Shown: positions 16,746-25,509 of the stretch, piece after piece
Layout of the letters: each line of letters starts with the position of its first letter
How positions within the stretch are numbered: position 1 is the first letter of the stretch
NCBI GenBank assembly: GCA_016786885.1
Contig: JAEUVO010000086.1
Span: forward strand, 1 to 64,000
DNA length: 64,000 bases
Direction of reading: 5' to 3'
DNA from: Chitinophagaceae bacterium
GTDB lineage: Bacteria > Bacteroidota > Bacteroidia > Chitinophagales > Chitinophagaceae
The notes under the pieces: model-generated
Told to the model about the DNA's origin: nothing
Seen by the model: the letters and a program-made list of their open reading frames with translations, nothing else
The model's database searches: none
Position numbers and translations under genes: made by a program

Positions 16746-19700
16746 ATGAAAAAAATCCTGTTGCTTACCGGATTAATTTATTCCTGCATTGTCTGCGCAC
16801 AACAGGGATACACTTTCAACCGTATTAGCACAGATGACGGAACAGGCCTGGCATCAAACGTAGTGTATTGTACTTACCAGGATGTCAAAGGATTTATATG
16901 GGTTGGTACTGCTAACGGCTTGCAGCGATTTGATGGAAATAAATTTATCACCTTCGGCACCAGCAATCCAGGGAGTAACAAACTACCTGTTGCCGACCTT
17001 TTACAAATACTTGATGCAGGCAATGGTAACATCTGGTTGTTTTTCAATACCCGGAAAGAAGTCGGGGTTTTTAATCCGACAACCTTTGATTACCATATTA
17101 TCCCAATAAAAAACTCACAACCGATTCCTCCAAGAGCCAATATGAGATTATGGAAAGACAGCAAGAAAAATGTTTTTCTTTCTATCTGGAAATACGGGAT
17201 CATCCGGTTTGATGAAAGACAAAAAGCCTTCACTGATGAAAATTATTTTCCCTTACCGGCCGGCTGGAAAGCCAGTACCAGCGTTTTTGAGGATACTATA
17301 AGAAAAAGGTATTGGTTTCCTTGCCCCGACAGCGGTCTCGCCGTATATGACACAGATGCAAAAAAAGTATATACCCGCCATTTCAACCCATTACATATCC
17401 CACTACTCGAAAACAAAATGATTCAACCGGGAGTGACAGAGTTTTTCATTGACCGCAAACGAAGGCATTGGGTATTTAACTGGACCGGTGCCCAGAACAA
17501 ATGGTGTTTTAATGAAAGCGGAACATTACTAAAAGATACTGCCGGCATAAATGACAATCCTGAATATTCAGAACTGGTAAATTTCTTCGAAACAAAGGAC
17601 TCTGTGTTATGGGTGTATGGAGCTAACGGTCTTTTTAATTACGATAATAATATTGATCGTTTTTATTTTTACGAAACCGCTTCTGCTATAAGCGCTACAG
17701 GCATCAGGTATCAATCAGCTAACCAGGTAATGGAAGATCGTGACGGAAGTATCTGGATTGCCACCGATAACGGTTTATATTTTGCTTCTACAGGTAGTGG
17801 AACTTTCAATGTGGTTAACCTGCTTTTTGATGAAAGCAAAGGCGCTGTAGATATAACTGATTTACTTCAGCTGCAAACCGGCGAATTCTGGTTCGGTACC
17901 TGGGGCAGAGGCATAATAACTCTTGATAAAAATTTTGACCGGTATGACGCAGGCATCTACAATAACGTACCGGCAATGGATAATGCAAGACGTATAATGT
18001 ATAACCAGGTATGGGCATTATACCAAAATATAGATGGTAAAGTATGGATAGGCTGCCAGGCCGGTAAATATATGATTCATGATGCAGCCACTCGCAAAAC
18101 CAGTTTCCTGGACCTTAAAGAAGCAGAAGAAACCACCATCCGGTATATTACGGCTGACAAAAATGGAACTATCTGGATAGCCACCCAACGGGGTCATATT
18201 ATCAAGTATGATGGAAAAACATTTACAACTGTTCAAAAGCTTGGAACCATTATTCCAAAAATACTCATTGATAACAGCGGGCTATTGTGGCTCGCTACTC
18301 ACAACCAGGGTTTATACTGCCTGAGCAGTGATGGTACAAACATACTCCAGCATTACACCAGCGACAGTAAAACAAACCCCCTTTTCATTAACTCAGGAAG
18401 TGATATTGACCAGATCAACGACAGCACCATTGCATATGGCGCCGGCGCTCTTAACCTTATTAACCTAAAAACAGGCAATGTAACATGGCTTACGTTTGAT
18501 GATGGATTACCCGGAAATACTATACAAAGGGTAAGGGCAGATAATAATGGCAACTTGTGGATCATTACCCTGAACGGACTTTGCCGCTATAATTCTAATA
18601 CAAAGCGGTTTACATCTTATGGCCGGAAAGATGGCATTACACTGGCTAATATGACAACAAAAGCCGATTATCAATGTACTGAACACTACATCATGTTTAC
18701 AGGTTCTAATGCCGTCATGTTCTTTCTGCCTTCTATCTTTGATAACCAGGAACCCCCTCCGGATGTTGTAATAACAGATTTTAAGCTTTTCAATGATTAC
18801 GTTCCTGTAGATTCGTTACTGGCTTTGCCCAAGCTGCAATTAAATGCTCATCAGAATTCATTTTCTATCTATTTTTCTTCATTAAGTTATTTACAAAAAG
18901 AAAAACTTACCTATTACTATAAAATGGAGGGAATTGACAAAGACTGGATAAAAGCAGACGGACAAAGCTTTGTGAACTACTCTTTACTTCCACCCGGGTC
19001 TTACACTTTTTATGTTTATTGTGAAAATATTGATGGAGTCCGGTCAAAAAATATTACCTCGTTCAAGATATATATCAAGCCTCCGTTTTGGAGGACCTAT
19101 TGGTTTATCAGCAGCGGGCTTTTCTTATTATCACTTCTTTTATACACATTGCACCGGATGAGGGTCAATCGCATACTGGCTGTAGAAAAGATAAGGAACC
19201 GGGTTGCCAGGGACCTGCATGATGATATGGGATCCACTTTAAGTACGATCAATATCTTAAGTACGATGGCGAAGAGCCGGCTAAACACAGATTCAGTTAA
19301 AACAAGCGAATATATCAGCAAGATTAGCGAAAATAGTCAGCGGATGATGGAGGCAATGGATGATATTGTATGGAGTATCAAACCTATGAATGATAACATG
19401 CAAAAGATCACGGCCCGGATGAGAGAGTTTGCCACCAGTGTTCTTGAAGCTAAAGACATTGAAGTGGATTTTGATATAGAGGAAAAAATGTATGATGTGA
19501 AACTCAATATGGAAGCAAGAAGAGATTTCTTTCTTGTATTTAAAGAAGCTATTAATAACGCTGCCAAATATTCTAAAGCAAGTAAAATTTGCGTTGCATT
19601 AATAACTAAACCGGGCCGGCTGGAGCTTACTGTAAAAGATAATGGTAAAGGCTTTATTGTTGCCGAAGCAGACAGTGGAAATGGTTTAAGTAACATGCAA

Positions 19701-19790
19701 AAAAGAGCTGACGCCATGAAAGGGATATTACAAATTACATCAAAACAGGGTGAAGGAACTACAGTTAAATTAACTGTACCAGTTCTATAA
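16746..19790 (+). CDS. Two-component sensor histidine kinase with periplasmic propeller
   Basis: 1014 residues. The signal peptide (1-19, ending CIVCAQ) is followed by a large periplasmic region of two-component-regulator propeller repeats (recurring GxIWIATDNGLY-type motifs to about 650) and a Y_Y_Y domain (about 700-770, with YYYKMEGIDKDW). One transmembrane helix lies near 785-805. The cytoplasmic part is HisKA_3 with the phosphoacceptor His825 in RDLHDDMGSTL and a HATPase with NNAAKYSKAS and DNGKGF. The kinase should phosphorylate a NarL-type regulator, most likely the one at 21059. The ligand is unknown. An acyltransferase gene follows after 11 bases. Confidence 0.93.
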   Translation: MKKILLLTGLIYSCIVCAQQGYTFNRISTDDGTGLASNVVYCTYQDVKGFIWVGTANGLQRFDGNKFITFGTSNPGSNKLPVADLLQILDAGNGNIWLFFNTRKEVGVFNPTTFDYHIIPIKNSQPIPPRANMRLWKDSKKNVFLSIWKYGIIRFDERQKAFTDENYFPLPAGWKASTSVFEDTIRKRYWFPCPDSGLAVYDTDAKKVYTRHFNPLHIPLLENKMIQPGVTEFFIDRKRRHWVFNWTGAQNKWCFNESGTLLKDTAGINDNPEYSELVNFFETKDSVLWVYGANGLFNYDNNIDRFYFYETASAISATGIRYQSANQVMEDRDGSIWIATDNGLYFASTGSGTFNVVNLLFDESKGAVDITDLLQLQTGEFWFGTWGRGIITLDKNFDRYDAGIYNNVPAMDNARRIMYNQVWALYQNIDGKVWIGCQAGKYMIHDAATRKTSFLDLKEAEETTIRYITADKNGTIWIATQRGHIIKYDGKTFTTVQKLGTIIPKILIDNSGLLWLATHNQGLYCLSSDGTNILQHYTSDSKTNPLFINSGSDIDQINDSTIAYGAGALNLINLKTGNVTWLTFDDGLPGNTIQRVRADNNGNLWIITLNGLCRYNSNTKRFTSYGRKDGITLANMTTKADYQCTEHYIMFTGSNAVMFFLPSIFDNQEPPPDVVITDFKLFNDYVPVDSLLALPKLQLNAHQNSFSIYFSSLSYLQKEKLTYYYKMEGIDKDWIKADGQSFVNYSLLPPGSYTFYVYCENIDGVRSKNITSFKIYIKPPFWRTYWFISSGLFLLSLLLYTLHRMRVNRILAVEKIRNRVARDLHDDMGSTLSTINILSTMAKSRLNTDSVKTSEYISKISENSQRMMEAMDDIVWSIKPMNDNMQKITARMREFATSVLEAKDIEVDFDIEEKMYDVKLNMEARRDFFLVFKEAINNAAKYSKASKICVALITKPGRLELTVKDNGKGFIVAEADSGNGLSNMQKRADAMKGILQITSKQGEGTTVKLTVPVL

Positions 19791-19801
19791 TTCAGAATAA
19801 A

Positions 19802-20908
19802 ATGAACAAAGCATTAAGTCAAAAGTTTCGTTTTTTTACATTCATCTGCATAGCATTGCTCGCATATGTACATGGATATAATCTGAAAGAAACATACCTG
19901 GCCCCTTACAGTACTGTTAATGAGCCGCTGACTTTTACTTCCTTTTTTGAATATTTCGTGGCTAACGGCCTGCTGCGTTTCAGGATACCGATGCTTTTCA
20001 TTATATCCGGTTACTTATATGCCGCATACGATCAGCGGCCATATCTGCAGCAAATAAAAAAAAGATTTAAAACGCTTATTATTCCTTTTTTACTTTGGAG
20101 TGCTGCCGCCCTGTTACTCACTTTCCTACTACAACAATTTTCTTACACAGCTGATATAGTAAGTACTGCCAAGCTGGACCAATTGCAGGACAACAGGCCT
20201 TATACAGAAATCGGCTGGAGAGGAATGTTGCAACGCTGGCTATCCGCTCCTGTTGCTTACCAGCTTTGGTTTATTGTTTCACTTTTTATCTATAACCTCA
20301 TCTATCCATTAATACGCTGGCTGGTCATAAAGATTCCTTATATATGGCTACCACTAACTTTTCTGTCATTCTTTTTAGGATTTCAATTTATATATATTGA
20401 CGGCCGGGGTCTTTTTTTCTTCTCCCTGGGAATATTTCTGCAAAAGAAAAAAATATCCATAGAAAATCAACCTGCCTGGTTTAGTACCGGGCTTGCTTTT
20501 ATTTTCTTTATCGGATTCACAGTGATCAAGACATTTATGGCATTCGAACTTGAGCCTAATACAATAGGTACATCGTTAACTTTACTGATATTTTATCAGC
20601 TTTCTGTACTGGCAGGTATTATGGCTATGTGGTTCGGTTCAGATAAAGTGATCAAATGGTTTATGAATAAAAAATGGTTTCACCAGGCAAGCGGCTTCTC
20701 GTTTTTCTTATATGGAATGCATGTACCCCTTCTGCCATATATGATGGCCATGGCAGTAAAGGAATTAAGTTTTCTGCCTGGTTATCGTTTACTCAGTTAT
20801 ATCATCATCCCTGCTTTTGTTGTTGTTCTTTGTATCGGCACTGGTCGTGTATTAAAAAAATACCTGCCCGCATTCTATAGAATATTGACAGGAGGCAGAG
20901 GTTTTTAA
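19802..20908 (+). CDS. Acyltransferase 3 family membrane protein
   Basis: 368 residues with about ten predicted membrane helices. The N-terminal FFTFICIALLAYVHGYN and RIPMLFIISGYLYA resemble the acyltransferase-3 / OpgC-like family, which O-acylates surface sugars or lipids; the conserved His near the N terminus (AYVHGYN) and the Arg of FRIPMLF fit. The substrate is unknown. It lies 11 bases after the sensor kinase and before the response regulator, an unusual insertion within a two-component pair. Confidence 0.8.
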   Translation: MNKALSQKFRFFTFICIALLAYVHGYNLKETYLAPYSTVNEPLTFTSFFEYFVANGLLRFRIPMLFIISGYLYAAYDQRPYLQQIKKRFKTLIIPFLLWSAAALLLTFLLQQFSYTADIVSTAKLDQLQDNRPYTEIGWRGMLQRWLSAPVAYQLWFIVSLFIYNLIYPLIRWLVIKIPYIWLPLTFLSFFLGFQFIYIDGRGLFFFSLGIFLQKKKISIENQPAWFSTGLAFIFFIGFTVIKTFMAFELEPNTIGTSLTLLIFYQLSVLAGIMAMWFGSDKVIKWFMNKKWFHQASGFSFFLYGMHVPLLPYMMAMAVKELSFLPGYRLLSYIIIPAFVVVLCIGTGRVLKKYLPAFYRILTGGRGF

Positions 20909-20991
20909 GCAAAAAAACTGTCTAATCCCCTCCTTAAGTTATTGAAATAGTTGGAGTTATAAATTTTTGGGTATTTCACATTAATATGTGA

Positions 20992-21022
20992 TTGGAGGCG
21001 CCTAGTCAGATAAGTAGATTTG
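20992..21022 (+). promoter_or_regulatory. Promoter of the LuxR-type response regulator
   Basis: TTG at 20992-20994 and TAGATTTG at 21015-21022 are spaced 20 bases apart, fitting the Bacteroidota -33/-7 arrangement. The predicted leader is about 30 bases. A short inverted repeat CACAT-TAAT-ATGTG (20977-20990) lies just upstream. Confidence 0.6.
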
Positions 21023-21058
21023 TATAAAGGCTTGATAGTATAAATACAAACACCACAC

Positions 21059-21691
21059 ATGATTAAGGTAATTCTGTATGAAGATAACCCTCAGCTCCGC
21101 GAAGGGTTAACCATGCTTATTGATGGTAGCGATGGTTTTGAAATCCTTGCTTCATTTAAAAATTGCAGCAATGTGATACAAGAAGTAGAGGCTTTTAATC
21201 CTGATGTCATCCTGATGGATATTGATATGCCTGTAGTTAATGGCATTGAAGGATTGAAACTTATCCGGCAGAAAAATCAGGAAGTAAAAGTTTTGATGCT
21301 GACAGTTTTTGATGATAACAAAAATGTGTTTGAAGCTCTTAAAAATGGAGCTAACGGGTATGTATTAAAGAAAACACCACCGGCAAAACTTCTTGAATAT
21401 ATAACAGAAGCTGCAAGCGGAGGAGCTCCTATGACCTCCTCCATCGCCACACAAGTGTTAAAAATGTTTTCCGAAGTGCAAATACCCCAGGGGGAAGACT
21501 ATAACCTCAGTGACAGAGAAAAAGAAGTATTACAGCATCTTGTTAATGGCTACAGTTATAAAATGATAGCTGCTGAAATGTTCATTGCTATTGATACTGT
21601 CAGAAGCCATATTAAAAAGATCTATGAAAAACTACATGTAAACTCTAAATCAGAAGCTGTGGCCAAAGCCTTTAAGGATAAAATTGTTTAA
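21059..21691 (+). CDS. NarL/FixJ-type response regulator
   Basis: 210 residues: a receiver domain (1-120) with acidic Glu8/Asp9, phosphoacceptor Asp54 in VILMDIDMP and Lys104 in YVLKKTPP, then a LuxR-type helix-turn-helix (about 147-205, LSDREKEVLQHLVNGYSYKM and TVRSHIKKIYEKL). It is a DNA-binding transcription regulator. The partner is probably the propeller kinase upstream; the two promoters share TAGATTTGTATA. Target genes cannot be read from the sequence. Confidence 0.93.
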   Translation: MIKVILYEDNPQLREGLTMLIDGSDGFEILASFKNCSNVIQEVEAFNPDVILMDIDMPVVNGIEGLKLIRQKNQEVKVLMLTVFDDNKNVFEALKNGANGYVLKKTPPAKLLEYITEAASGGAPMTSSIATQVLKMFSEVQIPQGEDYNLSDREKEVLQHLVNGYSYKMIAAEMFIAIDTVRSHIKKIYEKLHVNSKSEAVAKAFKDKIV

Positions 21692-21699
21692 TACGGTTA

Positions 21700-21727
21700 A
21701 TCACTGCTAAACAATGCTAGCAGTGAT
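21700..21727. other. Hairpin after the response regulator
   Basis: ATCACTGCTA (21700-21709) pairs with TAGCAGTGAT (21718-21727) around an 8-base loop, 8 bases after the stop codon. No T run follows, so it may protect the 3' end of the mRNA; the true terminator is further on. Confidence 0.4.
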
Positions 21728-21782
21728 GTTATATTCTTGCCCCCGATATAGTTGTTCTTCATTTCATTTTAGGAATTAATTT

Positions 21783-21819
21783 AAGAGTATGTGATAAGTC
21801 ATCACATACTCTTTTTTTT
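21783..21819 (+). terminator. Strong rho-independent terminator after the response regulator
   Basis: AGAGTATGTGAT (21784-21795) pairs perfectly with ATCACATACTCT (21801-21812) around a 5-base loop, followed by eight T. It separates the regulator from the cytochrome gene. Confidence 0.85.
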
Positions 21820-21909
21820 AAGTCAATTCTTTTCACATATACATGGGATTGTACAGGTAAAAAAATCAAGCCACTTTTATGTCAACAAATAACCATTAAA
21901 ACTTTTGTT

Positions 21910-22494
21910 ATGCGAAAAGTAGTATTGATCATTTCTGTTTTCATTGCTGCAATGGCTGTTATCGCCACTGCCTGCAACAGTTCAACTGCCAAAGAACAGG
22001 GCTCTGTAAAAATGGATCCTGCTTCTCTTGTAAAACGTGGAGAATACCTCGTTACTATTGGAGTTTGTGACGATTGTCATTCTCCTAAAATTATGGGACC
22101 AAAGGGCCCGGAGATTGACATGGAAAGAAGATTATCGGGTTTCCCTTCTTCAAGACCCATACCTTCTTTTGATCAGGCATTGGCCAAAAAAGGCATTGCG
22201 CAATTTAATGAAGACCTTACATCCGCGGCGGGGCTCTGGGGGATTTCCTTTGCTGCAAACCTTACCAGTGACCCTACAGGTGCAGGAAGCTGGCCATTGG
22301 AAAATTTCAAATATGCAATACGTCATGGAAAACTAAAAGGCATTAAAGAAAGCAGGGATCTTTTGCCACCTATGCCGTGGTCCAATTTTGCAAAAATGAC
22401 TGATGAAGATCTGGAGGCAGTTTATACATATCTTAAAACACTGCCACCAGTGGAAAACAGGGTGCCTGCGCCTATACCGCCTGTTACAAAATAG
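21910..22494 (+). CDS. c-type cytochrome lipoprotein
   Basis: 194 residues. The N-terminal signal with lipobox IATAC (Cys22) predicts a lipid-anchored periplasmic or outer-membrane protein. One haem-binding motif, CDDCH (Cys53, Cys56, His57), is present, and LLPPMPW near the C terminus supplies the likely distal Met ligand, followed by MTDEDLEAVYTYLKTLPP, the usual end of a class I cytochrome c. Partner enzymes are not evident nearby. It stands alone between two terminators. Confidence 0.88.
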   Translation: MRKVVLIISVFIAAMAVIATACNSSTAKEQGSVKMDPASLVKRGEYLVTIGVCDDCHSPKIMGPKGPEIDMERRLSGFPSSRPIPSFDQALAKKGIAQFNEDLTSAAGLWGISFAANLTSDPTGAGSWPLENFKYAIRHGKLKGIKESRDLLPPMPWSNFAKMTDEDLEAVYTYLKTLPPVENRVPAPIPPVTK

Positions 22495-22504
22495 TATTTT
22501 ATAA

Positions 22505-22532
22505 AAAAGGGAGTCTATTCAGACTCCCTTTT
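22505..22532. terminator. Bidirectional terminator between cytochrome c and tsf
   Basis: AAAAGGGAGTCT (22505-22516) pairs perfectly with AGACTCCCTTTT (22521-22532) around a 4-base loop. A runs on one side and T runs on the other let it stop transcription of both convergent genes. Confidence 0.88.
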
Positions 22533-22550
22533 CAATTCTGTAAAACTTAT

Positions 22551-23387
22551 TTATCCCAACGCCACTCTCTTAAACTCTGTTACCTGTACATCTCCTGTTT
22601 CTTTCAGGTAATCGCCAACAGATTTACTGCTGTCTTTTACAAATGCCTGAGCTGTTAATGTTTGCTCTTTAAAGAAAGCACCCATTTTACCTTCTGCAAT
22701 TTTAGCCAGCATTTCATCAGGCTTCCCGGCCATTTTAGGGTCCTGCTTCATCAGTTCCATTACAATATCTTTTTCACGGGCAATTACATCTGCAGGCACC
22801 GAAGCTGCATCAACTGCTACAGGATTTAATGCGGCAATTTGCATCGCCACATCTTTACCGGCTTCAGCTGCCTCTTTATTTAATCCCACCAGTACACCAA
22901 TTCTGTATGCCCCGTGAATATAAGAAGCCACATAAGGGGCATCTACCCTTTGGAATTTTGTAACGCCGATCTTCTCCCCAATAGTCGCCAGCTTTTCGTC
23001 AACAAGGGCAGCAACAGTCAGGCCTCCAATTTTAACTTCCATCAACTGCTCAAGGCTGGTAACATTATTAGTAATAGCTGCATCAGCGATACTTTTACCA
23101 AAAGCAACAAAATCAGCATTCTTAGATACGAAGTCAGTTTCGCAGCTTACGCAAACAACAATACCTGTTTTGTTATCAGCTGTTGTTTGAGCGATCACCA
23201 CTCCTTCTTTTGCTTCACGGTCACTTCTTTTGGCAGCCACTTTCTGGCCTTGCTTGCGCAACCAGTCAATTGCTGCTTCAAAATCGCCATTGGTCTCAGT
23301 CAATGCTTTACGGCAATCCATCATGCCGGCGCCAGTAGCCTGGCGAAGCTTATTAATATCTTGTGCACTTATAGTTACAGTACTCAT
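22551..23387 (-). CDS. tsf: Elongation factor Ts
   Basis: Guanine nucleotide exchange factor for EF-Tu, 278 residues. The N-terminal UBA-like domain contains LRQATGAGMMDCRKAL, and the core has the family signature VVCVSCETDFVSKN. It follows rpsB, as in most bacteria, but with a 122-base gap that carries two hairpins. It is the last gene of the operon before a bidirectional terminator. Confidence 0.97.
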   Translation of the reverse strand: MSTVTISAQDINKLRQATGAGMMDCRKALTETNGDFEAAIDWLRKQGQKVAAKRSDREAKEGVVIAQTTADNKTGIVVCVSCETDFVSKNADFVAFGKSIADAAITNNVTSLEQLMEVKIGGLTVAALVDEKLATIGEKIGVTKFQRVDAPYVASYIHGAYRIGVLVGLNKEAAEAGKDVAMQIAALNPVAVDAASVPADVIAREKDIVMELMKQDPKMAGKPDEMLAKIAEGKMGAFFKEQTLTAQAFVKDSSKSVGDYLKETGDVQVTEFKRVALG

Positions 23388-23403
23388 GATTAGAAATTGA
23401 ATT

Positions 23404-23439
23404 CTGAAGTAAGAAGTCTGATAGGACTTCGCTCTTCAG
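23404..23439 (-). promoter_or_regulatory. Nested hairpin in the rpsB-tsf leader
   Basis: CTGAAG (23404-23409) pairs with CTTCAG (23434-23439) outside and GAAGTC (23413-23418) with GACTTC (23425-23430) inside, separated by a symmetric 3x3 internal loop. It lies 16 bases upstream of the tsf start in the mRNA. No T run follows on the minus strand, so a translation or processing signal is more likely than a terminator. Confidence 0.4.
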
Positions 23440-23473
23440 GGTTTAAAAAATTTATTGAATGAATTATCCTCTT

Positions 23474-23494
23474 GTCAGATTTCATACTTCTGAC
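23474..23494 (-). other. Second hairpin after rpsB
   Basis: GTCAGA (23474-23479) pairs with TCTGAC (23489-23494) around a 9-base loop, 15 bases past the rpsB stop. It may be a partial attenuator or an mRNA end signal between rpsB and tsf. Confidence 0.3.
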
Positions 23495-23509
23495 TTCCGG
23501 CTTCAGCCT

Positions 23510-24400
23510 TTATCTTCTTCCACCACCCGGCCCACGGCCGCCCGGAGCACCACTGCCAGAACGACGTCTTTGACCACCACCTGCTCCACCGGCACCACGA
23601 CCTCTGCCGCCACGGCCACCTTCAGCTTCTGCTTCAGCAAGCAGTTTGGCTGCTTTCCTTTCTTTTTCATCATCGGTCATCTCTTCTACTTCTTCATCTT
23701 TTGCAGCCTGTCTTTCAGCAAGTCCTTCTGCAATAGCAGCGGTGATATAATTAACGATGATGGCGATAGACTTAGTAGCATCATCGTTTGCAGGAATTGC
23801 AAAATCAACTTTATTGGGGTCGCAATTGGTATCTACCACACCAAAAGTGGCTATTCCAAGACGCTTGGCTTCAGCCAATGCAATATGCTCATGCCCGATG
23901 TCGACAATGAATAAAGCAGCAGGTACACGGCCCAGTTGAGCAATACCACCCAATACTTTCTCCATTTTATCTTTATCACGGCTCAGTGTCAGCCTTTCTT
24001 TTTTCGTAATGCTGTCAAAAGAACCATCGCCCAGCATTTTTTCGATACTCTGCATTTTCTTCACACTTTTACGAACAGTGTTGAAGTTGGTCAGCATACC
24101 ACCCAACCATCTTTCAGTAACAAAAGGCATGTTTACTTTTTTCGCAGACTCGTTTACGATGTCCTTAGCCTGTTTTTTTGTACCAACAAACAAAATTTTC
24201 TTACCGCTGCGGGCAATCTGCTTCATAGCAGCGGCAGTTTCCTGCAGGCATTCCACAGTTTTGTTCAGGTCAATGATGTGAATACCTTTCTTTTCAGCAA
24301 AGATGTAAGGTAACATCTTGGGGTTCCACTTCTTTTTCAGGTGACCGAAATGAACACCGGCTTCCAGAAGTTGCTGTTGTAAGGATGTATTATTTTCCAT
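23510..24400 (-). CDS. rpsB: 30S ribosomal protein S2 with Gly/Arg-rich tail
   Basis: Small-subunit protein of 296 residues. The start (LLEAGVHFGHLKKKWNPKM), the FVGTKKQAKDIV and RWLGGMLTNF segments and VDTNCDPNKVDFAIPANDDA are canonical for S2. After the normal end near 235 comes an acidic linker (EEVEEMTDDEKERKAAK), then a 36-residue tail at 261-296 containing 19 Gly and 9 Arg in RGG-like runs. Tails on S2 are common in Bacteroidota, but this RGG composition is unusual. It is third in the rplM-rpsI-rpsB-tsf order. Confidence 0.97.
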   Translation of the reverse strand: MENNTSLQQQLLEAGVHFGHLKKKWNPKMLPYIFAEKKGIHIIDLNKTVECLQETAAAMKQIARSGKKILFVGTKKQAKDIVNESAKKVNMPFVTERWLGGMLTNFNTVRKSVKKMQSIEKMLGDGSFDSITKKERLTLSRDKDKMEKVLGGIAQLGRVPAALFIVDIGHEHIALAEAKRLGIATFGVVDTNCDPNKVDFAIPANDDATKSIAIIVNYITAAIAEGLAERQAAKDEEVEEMTDDEKERKAAKLLAEAEAEGGRGGRGRGAGGAGGGQRRRSGSGAPGGRGPGGGRR

Positions 24401-24439
24401 TGTATTTGAATGATCGTTTTTAAAAATTGTTTGCTGCGA

Positions 24440-24829
24440 TTAACGTTTAGAGAACTGGTAGCTGCGACGGGCTTTCTTATGACCAAATTTCTTACGTTCA
24501 ACAGATCTTGGATCTCTCTTCAGCAGACCGGCTGCTTTCAACGCAGGACGAAATTCAGGATTCAGTTCAACCAGTACACGGGAAATACCCAGCATGGCTG
24601 CTTCTGCCTGTCCTTTTACACCACCACCGGCAGCATTGATCTTTACATCAAATTTGTTCAGTACATCAACTGTTTTCAGCGGACGCTCCACCTGGTTTTG
24701 CAGGTATACCAGCGGAAAATATACCTTATAGTCTTTATCGTTTACTGTAATGTTGCCATCTCCTTTGGAAATGAACACTCTTGTTACAGCTTCTTTACGA
24801 CGACCAACTCCGTTTCTTTGCTTTTCCAT
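24440..24829 (-). CDS. rpsI: 30S ribosomal protein S9
   Basis: 129 residues, standard length. GVGRRKEAVTRVFI at the N terminus and KKFGHKKARRSYQFSKR at the C terminus, whose last basic residues contact P-site tRNA, are canonical. It lies between rplM (56 bases upstream) and rpsB (39 bases downstream). Confidence 0.97.
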   Translation of the reverse strand: MEKQRNGVGRRKEAVTRVFISKGDGNITVNDKDYKVYFPLVYLQNQVERPLKTVDVLNKFDVKINAAGGGVKGQAEAAMLGISRVLVELNPEFRPALKAAGLLKRDPRSVERKKFGHKKARRSYQFSKR

Positions 24830-24885
24830 TTTATTTTATTTGGAATATTTAAAGTTTGTTTTGTCAACCCGAGCCAAAGCGAGGG

Positions 24886-25329
24886 TTAGAATTTTAATTC
24901 TTTAGGTTGTTGTGCTCCATGCGGATGCTCAGCGCCTGCATACACGAATAATTTCTTGTACATCTTACGGCCAAGGCGATTTTTAGGCAACATACCTTTT
25001 ACCGCTCTTTCAATAACAACTTCAGGGCGACGCTTTTGCAGGTTAGCCGCAGTTTCTTCTTTACGTCCGCCTGGATAACCGGTGAAGTGATCATAAATTT
25101 TTTGTTCCAGTTTGTTACCGGTGAAAACAACTTTTTCGCAATTGGTCACAACGATATAATCTCCTGTGTCAACGTGGGGGGTGTAGCATGCCTTATTCTT
25201 ACCACGGAGTACCGCAGCAATTTTAGCACACATACGACCAACGGTTTGATTAGTACCGTCCACAACGTACCAGTTGCGCTTAACGGTAGCCTCGTTCGCA
25301 TGTTTGGTAGTGAAATGTAATTTGCTCAT
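24886..25329 (-). CDS. rplM: 50S ribosomal protein L13
   Basis: 147 residues. The core has [38 protein letters not shown] and [19 protein letters not shown], all standard for L13. It is the first gene of the ribosomal operon and has a -7 promoter motif 52 bases upstream. Confidence 0.97.
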   Translation of the reverse strand: MSKLHFTTKHANEATVKRNWYVVDGTNQTVGRMCAKIAAVLRGKNKACYTPHVDTGDYIVVTNCEKVVFTGNKLEQKIYDHFTGYPGGRKEETAANLQKRRPEVVIERAVKGMLPKNRLGRKMYKKLFVYAGAEHPHGAQQPKELKF

Positions 25330-25381
25330 TTTGATTTTATTTATGCTGCCGCTATCCCGGCAACTGTTTTTAAATGGGGTG

Positions 25382-25389
25382 CAAAGATA
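25382..25389 (-). promoter_or_regulatory. -7 promoter element of the rplM operon
   Basis: Read on the minus strand this is TATCTTTG, an exact TAnnTTTG match, 52 bases before the rplM start. No clear TTG -33 element is seen at the usual spacing. Confidence 0.5.
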
Positions 25390-25509
25390 GGTTTGGGCAT
25401 AATCCGTACCTACTAAAAAAGGAACTAATTTTTACCATACCTTCACAAATAATTGATTTTCAATAAAATTTTTGCTTATAAAATTTATAAGTCAGGCAAA
25501 TGCGGTAAA

